Positions 57,415-64,000 of a stretch of DNA of 64,000 bases are shown here, in pieces (positions within the stretch are counted from its first letter, which is position 1; each line of letters begins with the position of its first letter). The translations under genes were made by a program, and so were the position numbers. The stretch is from Alphaproteobacteria bacterium. Its GTDB lineage: Bacteria > Planctomycetota > Phycisphaerae > UBA1845. The notes under the pieces are model-generated. The model made no database searches, was not told the DNA's origin, and worked only from the letters and a program-made list of their open reading frames with translations. The stretch is from contig JANQQE010000021.1 in assembly GCA_028285105.1 (NCBI GenBank), positions 558,001-622,000 on the forward strand, written 5' to 3'.

Positions 57415-58412
57415 TCCTTCTCCATGAACTGCTGCACCCGTTCAACTTCGGATTTGCTTCCTATGATGAGCGGGGTTCGTTCATGCATGTGCTGGGGGAC
57501 TTTTTCCATGATGCGTTGGTTGCCGTCGGTGGCTGATCCGCCGGCTTGTTCTGCGAGGAAGGCCATTGGGTTGGCTTCGTATAACAATCTTAACTTGCCT
57601 TCTGGTGATTTCTGCGTTGGCGGATACAGGAACACGCCGCCGCGAAGGAGTGTACGGTGGAAGTCAGCGACCAGAGAACCGATATAGCGCTGCGAATAGT
57701 TGTCGGTCTTAGCCCACTCCAAATAGTCCTGAACCCCCTTTGGAAATGACGCCCGGTAGGCTTCGTTGATGCTGTACGTTTTCCCAACATCGGGCATCTG
57801 CACACTTTCCTGATGCAGCACGAACGCGCCGATGTCCGGGTTCAGCGTGAACATGTGTACGCCGTCGCCGGTGGTATAAGCCAGGACCGTGCTGCTGCCA
57901 TACACGACGTAACCGGCTGCCAACTGCCGGATGCCGGGTTGAAGGACGTGCTTTTCAGGTCCGTCACTCGGCCAAACGTCTTCACGCTTGTGCAGAACTG
58001 AGAAGATCGTTCCGATCGAAACGTTCACGTCAATGTTGCTCGACCCGTCGAGCGGGTCGAAGAGTACGATGTAGTTGCCGCTTCCCGAGGAGTTCTTAAC
58101 GATGCGGGGCTCGTCTTCTTCTTCCGAAACGAGGATGCCGATGTTGCCTCGATAACCGAGACATCGCACGATCGTTTCGTTGGCGATCATGTCGAGTTTC
58201 TGGACAAGTTCGCCCTGAACGTTGGAGTCGCCGGTTTCGCCGAGGACGTTGGTGATGCCAGCCCGTCGGACGTATGACTCGATGATTTTCGTAGCTAGGG
58301 TAATGCCGCTGAGCAGCCAACTGAATTGACCGGTGGCGGTCGGGTGGTTGCGCTGCTGTTCGATGATGTGCTGCGCGACGGTGACCAGACCTTGCATCGG
58401 ATGCGGTTCCAT
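57411..58412 (-). CDS. fbp: Class I fructose-1,6-bisphosphatase
   Basis: 333 aa. Metal-binding motifs: LVSEEEDEPRIV and FDPLDGSSNIDVNVSIGT; substrate region GGVFLYPP and KLRLLYEANPMAFLAEQAGG. It removes the 1-phosphate in gluconeogenesis. Its last four bases overlap the end of the converging gene. Housekeeping. Confidence 0.96.
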   Translation of the reverse strand: MEPHPMQGLVTVAQHIIEQQRNHPTATGQFSWLLSGITLATKIIESYVRRAGITNVLGETGDSNVQGELVQKLDMIANETIVRCLGYRGNIGILVSEEEDEPRIVKNSSGSGNYIVLFDPLDGSSNIDVNVSIGTIFSVLHKREDVWPSDGPEKHVLQPGIRQLAAGYVVYGSSTVLAYTTGDGVHMFTLNPDIGAFVLHQESVQMPDVGKTYSINEAYRASFPKGVQDYLEWAKTDNYSQRYIGSLVADFHRTLLRGGVFLYPPTQKSPEGKLRLLYEANPMAFLAEQAGGSATDGNQRIMEKVPQHMHERTPLIIGSKSEVERVQQFMEKD

Positions 58413-58614
58413 TGCGTTTCGACTCCCGGGCTTAAGGACGTGTTGCGTTGAAACGTCTCACGGTACCGATGCCGTCGGCTGATTGCAACAGACTCGCAGC
58501 CACCATTCCGAGGGCGTATGATAGCGCTTCGATGGTAATTTGTTTCATCCGGCGAACAAATTGTTGGGTGCGTATCTGTTGGATTCGATTTTGCAACGGG
58601 ATGGCAGGCGATAA

Positions 58615-59733
58615 GTGAGTTCAGACCGCAGCCAACTGATTGACAATGCCAAGCTGATCGTGATCAAGATCGGCAGCGGTGTGCTTTCAGGCGTGGGCGG
58701 TTTGAATGTGCGGGCGCTGCGTCGGTTGGGCCGGCAGATCGCTGGGATTCGCGAGTCGGGTCGGCAGGTGGTGGTGGTATCGAGCGGTGCAGTCGCGTCG
58801 GGGTTAAAGCCGCTGGGCCTGTCGCGGATGCCCAAGACGATTGTCGATAAACAAGCGGCGGCAGCGGTTGGTCAGCAGGTATTGATGAATGCCTGGGTTG
58901 ACGTCTTTCGCAGATCGCGGATCCCAACGGGTCAAGTGCTGCTGACGTCGGACGATCTCGATCATCGCTCGCGTTATTTGAATGCGAGGCACACGTTGGT
59001 GTCGTTGTTGCATCGCGGCGTGATTCCGATCATAAACGAGAACGACAGCGTCTCGTTTGAAGAGATTAAGATGGGTGATAACGATCATCTTTCGGCGCTG
59101 GTCACGACATTGATCTCGGCGAATCTGCTGGTGATTCTGACCAATGTTGATGGTCTTCGGCGCGGTGGAGCCAACGGCGAATTGATTGAGTTCGTCCGTG
59201 CGAAGGATGAGGTCGAGTCGCACGTCAGCAATGCCAAGAGCCCGACCGGTGTCGGGGGGATGACCACCAAGTTGCAGGCGGCTCGGCTGGTGGGCAAGTC
59301 AGGCATTCCGGCGATCATTGCGAACGGTTCGCAGGCGCAGGTGTTGAAAGAGATCGTTGCCGGAAAATCGGTCGGGACATATTTTCAGCCGCAAGCAAGT
59401 CGCCTCGATGTGCGTCGCCGGTGGATCGCGACGGCTACCCGCCCACGTGGGAAGATTCTGGTTGACGGTGGGGCTGAAACGGCGATCGTGTCGCGCAACG
59501 CGAGTCTGCTGCCGTCGGGCATCACTGACGTAGAGGGACACTTCTCGTCCGGCGCCGTGGTTCGCATTTGCGATCGGAAGGGCGTACCATTCGCACGCGG
59601 ACTGGTTTCGTATACGTCCGACGAAACCCGCCGCGTGATGGGGCACAACAGCAAGGAAATCCCGGAAATTCTGGGCTATCGGTACCTTGACGAAATCATT
59701 CATCGCAACGATCTGGTGTTGGATGAGGACTAG
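58615..59733 (+). CDS. proB: Glutamate 5-kinase (ProB)
   Basis: 372 aa from GTG. Amino-acid kinase domain: LIVIKIGSGVLSG, VVVVSSGAVASGLKPLGL, INENDSVSFEEIKMGDNDHL and GTGVGGMTTKLQAARL-like VGGMTTKLQAA. A PUA domain ends the protein (GKILVDGGAETAI, SGAVVRICDRKG). First step of proline synthesis; proA follows 27 bases later. Confidence 0.96.
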   Translation: MSSDRSQLIDNAKLIVIKIGSGVLSGVGGLNVRALRRLGRQIAGIRESGRQVVVVSSGAVASGLKPLGLSRMPKTIVDKQAAAAVGQQVLMNAWVDVFRRSRIPTGQVLLTSDDLDHRSRYLNARHTLVSLLHRGVIPIINENDSVSFEEIKMGDNDHLSALVTTLISANLLVILTNVDGLRRGGANGELIEFVRAKDEVESHVSNAKSPTGVGGMTTKLQAARLVGKSGIPAIIANGSQAQVLKEIVAGKSVGTYFQPQASRLDVRRRWIATATRPRGKILVDGGAETAIVSRNASLLPSGITDVEGHFSSGAVVRICDRKGVPFARGLVSYTSDETRRVMGHNSKEIPEILGYRYLDEIIHRNDLVLDED

Positions 59734-59760
59734 AAGTATCTGCTCACAGGTGCAATTCAG

Positions 59761-61005
59761 ATGACAGAAATCGAAACCAAAGCGAAAGCCGCCCGCGACG
59801 CATCGTTTGTGTTGGCATCGCTTCCAACCGACGCGAAGAACCGCGTGCTGTTGGATCTGGCTGACCGATTGACGAAGGAGCGGGGAGCGATTCTGGCGGC
59901 CAACCTCAAGGATATGGAAGTCGCCCGTGCGTCGGACCTTTCGTTTGCGAAACTCAAACGTCTTGAGTTGACCGAGTCGCTGCTTGAGCAGATGGCCGAT
60001 GGGCTTCGACAGATTGTGGCACTGCCCGATCCAATCGGAGAAGTGGTCAAATCAAGCAAAACCGATGCCGGTTTGGAAGTGCAGAAGGTGCGTATTCCGC
60101 TTGGCGTTATTGCGATGATTTACGAATCGCGACCGAACGTGACGGTCGATGCGTTCGGTTTGTGTTTGAAAGCAGGTAATGCCTGCTTTCTCAAAGGCGG
60201 TAAGGAGGCTGCCCACTCCAACGCGGCGCTTTCGGAACTGGCTCGCGGGGTTTTGCGAGATCACAATCTTCCGGAAGCGTGCGTCGAAGTGATGACAACC
60301 AACGACCGCGACGCCATCCGTGAATTATTGACGATGGATCAGTTTCTCGATCTGGTGATTCCGCGCGGGGGGACGGCACTGATTCAGTTTGTCCATGAGC
60401 ATTCGCGGATTCCGATGGTGCAGCACTTTCATGGCGTGTGTCATGTATACGTCGATGTCGATGCCGATGCGGCGAAGGCAGTGCCAATATGTGTCACTGC
60501 GAAGACGTCGTCACCGGCGACGTGCAATACGCTTGAATGCGTGCTGATCCATGCCGATCGCGCGGAGGAGTTGGTCCCGATGTTGTGCAAGGAATATGTC
60601 GATGCCGGTGTGGAAGTGCGCGGTGACGAGCGGGTGTGTACATTGGCGTCGAGCGCATTGAGGGCGACGGACAATGACTGGGGCTGCGAGTATCTGGATA
60701 TGATCGTCGCGATGAAAGTGGTCGCGAGTATCGATGAAGCGATCGATCACATTCGACGATTCGGTTCCGATCATACCGATGCGATCGTCAGTGAGAACGA
60801 CGCAGCCCTTCAGGCTTTTATCAAGAAAGTGGGCTCATCGTGTGTGCTGACGAATGCATCGACGCGATTCAATGACGGGTATCAGTTGGGTTTGGGTGCG
60901 GAGATTGGCATCAGTACCTCCAGAATTCACGCATATGGGCCGATGGGTTTAGAGGAGTTGACGACTCAGCGATACGTGGTGCGCGGAACCGGACAAACCC
61001 GTTGA
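59761..61005 (+). CDS. proA: Gamma-glutamyl phosphate reductase (ProA)
   Basis: 414 aa. IPLGVIAMIYESRPNVTVDA, LCLKAGNACFLKGGKEA and the catalytic Cys in SSPATCNTLECVLIH, then SSCVLTNASTRFNDGYQLGL. It reduces glutamyl phosphate to the semialdehyde, step 2 of proline synthesis. In operon with proB. Confidence 0.96.
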   Translation: MTEIETKAKAARDASFVLASLPTDAKNRVLLDLADRLTKERGAILAANLKDMEVARASDLSFAKLKRLELTESLLEQMADGLRQIVALPDPIGEVVKSSKTDAGLEVQKVRIPLGVIAMIYESRPNVTVDAFGLCLKAGNACFLKGGKEAAHSNAALSELARGVLRDHNLPEACVEVMTTNDRDAIRELLTMDQFLDLVIPRGGTALIQFVHEHSRIPMVQHFHGVCHVYVDVDADAAKAVPICVTAKTSSPATCNTLECVLIHADRAEELVPMLCKEYVDAGVEVRGDERVCTLASSALRATDNDWGCEYLDMIVAMKVVASIDEAIDHIRRFGSDHTDAIVSENDAALQAFIKKVGSSCVLTNASTRFNDGYQLGLGAEIGISTSRIHAYGPMGLEELTTQRYVVRGTGQTR

Positions 61006-61051
61006 CGTCTGCGATGCGCGATGCGTCACTTATTCTGTTGCGGCGAGATTC

Positions 61052-63343
61052 ATGAAATCAAAAGGCAGCATTCGCCAATACATCGAGCAGAAGCGGGTAG
61101 AATACAAGCACCTCGCCAATCATATCGATCGGCAGTTCTTGATCACGCTGCATCAACGCAACATCGTCTCCATCGACAAAATGCACGAAGAGGTTCGGGC
61201 GCTGGCTGGCAAAGCGCCGTTGCCGGCTGCGATGGATCACAACCAAGCCGAGGGTGAGAAGCTCACTGCCGACGAACATGAGTGGCTAGTGACGCGCACC
61301 TATGACCATGTCTGCAAGCACCTGACCAAAGAAGAAGTCGAACGGATCATCAATTTAACGATCAAGCGCGACGTGGTCCGCGAGCTGGACGATTTTGCAA
61401 AGCTCGCATCGGTATCGACCAAACTGCTGGCTGAGAAAGTGCGGCAATTCACGGTCCTGTCGCTCGGCGAAAACAAGCTTCCTGCGTCGGAGGTCATTGG
61501 TACACGGGTCGCCCTGATCCGCCATTTTATTAGCGACCAACTCGAATTCATCGGTATCGCCAAGAACTTTGTGACAATCACAGACATCGATGAGATCGCC
61601 GAACGGATGATCGGTCTGGAATTCGGGCAGGGGCGCATTGGCGGGAAAGCCGGTGGGATGGTTCTGGCGTCGTGCATACTTAAGACGTTTGAAGACCTGC
61701 ATACAGATTGGCCGGTGGCGACGCCCGAGTCTTGGTTCTTGCGAAGCGATGTGATCGATCGGTTCCTCGAACTCAACCATCTGACCGGTTATCAAAGCCT
61801 CAAGTACCGCACGTCCGATGAAATCCGCCACGAATACGCGCTTGTCAAAGGCGTGTTTCGCAATTCAGATTTTCCGGTGGACATCGTTCAGCAGTTACGC
61901 AGCATGCTCAAGGAGATCGGTACGCATCCCTTGATCGTACGTTCGTCGAGTTTGCTTGAAGATCGGATCGGTTCGGCGTTTTCCGGCAAGTACGCCAGCG
62001 TGTTTGTCGCAAATCAGGGACCGCTCGAAGTTCGGTTGCAGGCACTGTTGGTGGCGATTTCCGAAGTCTATGCAAGCACGATGGCCCCCGATCCCATCGC
62101 CTACCGTCGCGAGCGCAACCTGCTCGATTATCACGAAGACATGGGCGTGCTGATTCAAAAAGTCGTCGGTAAGCAGGTCGGCAAGTACTTCATGCCGGCA
62201 TTTGCGGGCGTGGCGTTTTCGAGAAACGAGTACCGTTGGTCGCCGCGTATCAAGCGCGAGGACGGGTTGTTGCGGTTGGTGATGGGGCTGGGTACGCGAG
62301 CCGTGGATCGCGTTGGACACGAGCATCCGCGGATGGTGGCGCTCGGTGCCCCCACCCTGAAACCGACCGCCAGCGATCAGGTGGCTGCCCAGACTTCGCA
62401 GCGCACGGTCGATGTCATCAACCTTGAAATGAATCGCATGCAGTCGATCGATGTTGATGAACTGCTTTCCATCGACGAACCGTATCCCCGATTGGACCAG
62501 ATTGTGTCCGTGTACAAAGACGGCGTGCTATCGGTGCCGACTGGTACGCGGATCGCAGCCGACCCATCGGAACTTTGCGTGTCGTTCGACAAATTGCTCG
62601 AGCGAACAACGTTTGCCGATGCGATGCGGCGCATCTTGGTGCGGTTGGAAGAGGCATATGGTTTCCCGGTGGATGTCGAGTTCGCGCACGACGGCGAAAA
62701 GCTTTATCTGCTTCAGTGTCGGGCATTGGCATCGCACAGCGACGTTGCCGACGTCGAAGTTCCGCAGGATATTGCCGACGATCGGAAAGTGTTCAGCGCG
62801 AACAAATACGTTCGGACGGGCTTGCTTGAGGATGTTGAGTATATCGTCTACGTCGAGCCGGCTGCCTATGATGCGATCGAGTCGCACGATCGCCGTATTG
62901 CGGTCGCGCGAGTCGTCGGCAGGGTGAATCATGCGCTGGAGGGCAAGCGGTTTATTCTCGTCGGTCCCGGTCGGTGGGGCAGCAACGACATTCGTCTCGG
63001 TGTGAAAGTCGGTTACTCGGATATTAACAATACGCGGATGCTCGTTGAGGTCGCCCGCACGAAAGCCGGGTATACGCCCGAGGTATCATTCGGGACGCAT
63101 TTCTTTCAGGATCTGGTAGAAGCCGACATTCAATACCTGCCGCTCTATCCCGATGAGCCGGACATTCTTTTTAACGAAGCATTTTTCGACAATTCCGAAA
63201 ACGCGCTGGTTTCGTTCTTGCCCAACGATGCCGATTTTGCAGAAATCGTTCGCGTGATTCACGTCCCCGGCGCAACGGGTGGCATGCACTTGCAAATCGC
63301 GATGTGCGGCGAAACCGATGAAGCGCTGGCATATCTTCGATAG
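61052..63343 (+). CDS. PEP-synthase/PPDK-like ATP-binding protein without the phospho-His domain
   Basis: 763 aa. A family-specific N-terminal region (about 1-200) precedes an ATP-grasp PPDK_N domain: IGGKAGGMVLASCIL, PLIVRSSSLLEDRIGSAFSG, KYASVFVA, DFPVDIVQQL and VDVEFAHDGEKLYLLQCRAL. The swivelling phospho-His domain (GGxxSHxAI) and the PEP-binding barrel of full PpsA/PpdK are absent. After about residue 590 comes an unrelated C-terminal domain (FILVGPGRWGSNDIRLGVKV, EVSFGTHFFQDLVEADIQYL). So it cannot be a complete synthase; it may phosphorylate or bind ATP for another purpose. It follows proBA on the same strand. Confidence 0.8.
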   Translation: MKSKGSIRQYIEQKRVEYKHLANHIDRQFLITLHQRNIVSIDKMHEEVRALAGKAPLPAAMDHNQAEGEKLTADEHEWLVTRTYDHVCKHLTKEEVERIINLTIKRDVVRELDDFAKLASVSTKLLAEKVRQFTVLSLGENKLPASEVIGTRVALIRHFISDQLEFIGIAKNFVTITDIDEIAERMIGLEFGQGRIGGKAGGMVLASCILKTFEDLHTDWPVATPESWFLRSDVIDRFLELNHLTGYQSLKYRTSDEIRHEYALVKGVFRNSDFPVDIVQQLRSMLKEIGTHPLIVRSSSLLEDRIGSAFSGKYASVFVANQGPLEVRLQALLVAISEVYASTMAPDPIAYRRERNLLDYHEDMGVLIQKVVGKQVGKYFMPAFAGVAFSRNEYRWSPRIKREDGLLRLVMGLGTRAVDRVGHEHPRMVALGAPTLKPTASDQVAAQTSQRTVDVINLEMNRMQSIDVDELLSIDEPYPRLDQIVSVYKDGVLSVPTGTRIAADPSELCVSFDKLLERTTFADAMRRILVRLEEAYGFPVDVEFAHDGEKLYLLQCRALASHSDVADVEVPQDIADDRKVFSANKYVRTGLLEDVEYIVYVEPAAYDAIESHDRRIAVARVVGRVNHALEGKRFILVGPGRWGSNDIRLGVKVGYSDINNTRMLVEVARTKAGYTPEVSFGTHFFQDLVEADIQYLPLYPDEPDILFNEAFFDNSENALVSFLPNDADFAEIVRVIHVPGATGGMHLQIAMCGETDEALAYLR

Positions 63344-63352
63344 ACAAGAGGA

Positions 63353-63673
63353 TTAGCGCTTGTCGTAGAACGTATCGACAGGTTCGCCGCATTCGGGACA
63401 TATCCCGCTTTCGTTTCCTCGGAGGCAATATCCGCACGCGATGCAATATTTTGCTTTCTTCTTCTCGCTATACGTAGCTTCTTCTTTGGCGCTAGTGAAA
63501 AAGTTCCTCGGAATCAGACCCAGCAAAACAAAGCAAATGACCCAAGCGACGCTTGCGCAAGTCAATGCAACAAGATCGGCTTCGATGGCGTACAGGTAAG
63601 TAACCCTGACGAATACGAATATGAACACAAACAATGCAGATGAAAGAACCAGGCGCCAGAACAGATTCATCAA
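63353..63673 (-). CDS. Small membrane protein with planctomycete-type zinc ribbon
   Basis: 106 aa. Two hydrophobic helices (LVLSSALFVFIFVFVRVTYL, ALTCASVAWVICFVLLGLI) then YCIACGYCLRGNESG and ICPECGEP, a CxxCGYxLRG...CPECG ribbon repeatedly seen in planctomycete proteins. Function unknown. It converges with the PEP-synthase-like gene. Confidence 0.72.
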   Translation of the reverse strand: MMNLFWRLVLSSALFVFIFVFVRVTYLYAIEADLVALTCASVAWVICFVLLGLIPRNFFTSAKEEATYSEKKKAKYCIACGYCLRGNESGICPECGEPVDTFYDKR

Positions 63674-63749
63674 TGCGTGACTCCGCAGGTATGCTTGCAG
63701 TCATTCTATTCGAAGCGTGTATGCGGTCGAGAACTGACCAGGGATTCGT

Positions 63750-64000
63750 CTAAGTGACGCTGCCGCTGCAACTCGAACCCGCGCCGGCAGTGCAGCCGAA
63801 GCAATGTGGGCCGGTGCGGATGGTGCGTTTCGATAACGCGCCTGCGTTGAAGTCGCGGATATGTGGGCGTTTCGGCGATTCGAGCGGCATCTCCAGCATT
63901 TGATTGAAATCGCAATCGTAAAGCGTGCCATCCCAGCCAACCGACACCGTGTTGCGACACATGACACTTTTGGCGGCTGACGGGTTGTATGCGTCGAGCA
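63750..64000 (-). CDS. arsS: ArsS-like radical SAM protein, C-terminal part (cut by window end)
   Basis: Frame open from the window edge to TAG at 63752-63750. It reads LDAYNPSAAKSVMCRNTVSV, then GWDGTLYDCDFNQMLEMPL, HIRDFNAGALSKRTIRTG and HCFGCTAGAGSSCSG. This is the DUF3641/ArsS C-terminal domain, with its Cys-rich ending CFGCTAGAGSSC. ArsS proteins make 5'-deoxy-5'-dimethylarsinoyl-adenosine in arsenosugar synthesis. The radical SAM core lies outside the window. The name is by motif only. Confidence 0.85.
   Translation of the reverse strand, partial: LDAYNPSAAKSVMCRNTVSVGWDGTLYDCDFNQMLEMPLESPKRPHIRDFNAGALSKRTIRTGPHCFGCTAGAGSSCSGSVT

Noticed and set aside
1..64000. CRISPR arrays and complete insertion sequences
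   Set aside because: No regularly spaced direct repeats of CRISPR type and no transposase gene were seen; only small palindromic repeats.

Overview
The window looks like a chromosomal segment of a planctomycete (Planctomycetota), probably near the Phycisphaerae. The support is indirect: a small protein with the CxxCGYxLRG...CPECG zinc ribbon common in that phylum, a secreted protease ending in a planctomycete-style dockerin, many tetratricopeptide and prepilin-type proteins, kelch/YHS and carboxypeptidase-regulatory/TlpA architectures, and an LptF/LptG pair that implies an outer membrane. Gene density is high and most genes look vertically inherited.

Layout. 1-0.9 kb: two tandem type II pseudopilins, the first cut by the window edge. 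1.2-5.3 kb: a membrane-tethered HTH protein, mobA and a YdeP-like molybdopterin oxidoreductase. 5.3-9.2 kb (minus): a carboxypeptidase-regulatory/TlpA gene broken by one in-frame TGA, and a kelch/YHS exported protein. 9.4-10.9 kb (minus): a Phd/VapC toxin-antitoxin pair and pepE. 11.1-16.6 kb (minus): an operon of two alkaline-phosphatase-superfamily phosphodiesterases, a ribbon-helix-helix protein and a membrane protein. 16.7-19.3 kb: GNAT, lipoprotein, TauE/SafE permease, tRNA-Thr(CGT), a structured non-coding stretch and a small AT-rich regulator-like gene. 19.9-25.2 kb: S8 protease and lipoprotein. 25.2-29.3 kb (minus): SPOR-TPR-TPR cluster. 29.5-36.8 kb: acyl-CoA synthetase, Trm112-like protein, ribosomal protein bS18, SpoIID/LytB, methyltransferase, lipoprotein, DinG-like helicase. 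36.8-40 kb: Cys phosphatase lipoprotein and a BlaI/M56 signalling pair with matched operator palindromes.

40.1-47.0 kb is a compact histidine biosynthesis operon: a TrpR-family regulator, hisG (long form), hisD, a divergent hisB, a HAD phosphatase that is the natural candidate for histidinol-phosphatase, hisH, hisF and a HisA-HisI-HisE trifunctional fusion. hisC is not here. 47.2-50.6 kb: ndk, cupin, membrane protein, a pentapeptide-repeat/K+ channel fusion and an MmcQ-like protein. 50.8-55.5 kb (minus): lptF-lptG-tdk-hutI. 55.8-63.3 kb: a nucleotidyltransferase-PfkB kinase fusion in reversed HldE order, fbp, proB-proA and a PEP-synthase-like ATP-binding protein. The right edge cuts an arsS-like radical SAM gene.

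Most interesting non-standard signals: the in-frame TGA followed by a SECIS-like hairpin; a 65-bp inverted-repeat element that supplies the N-terminus of a lipoprotein signal peptide, with relatives elsewhere; a group I intron-like structured stretch after the tRNA; paired palindromes at the blaI and trpR-like promoters; and the HisA-HisI-HisE fusion beside a HisB that has lost several metal ligands. I ran no database search; all family names rest on recognised motifs and layout.
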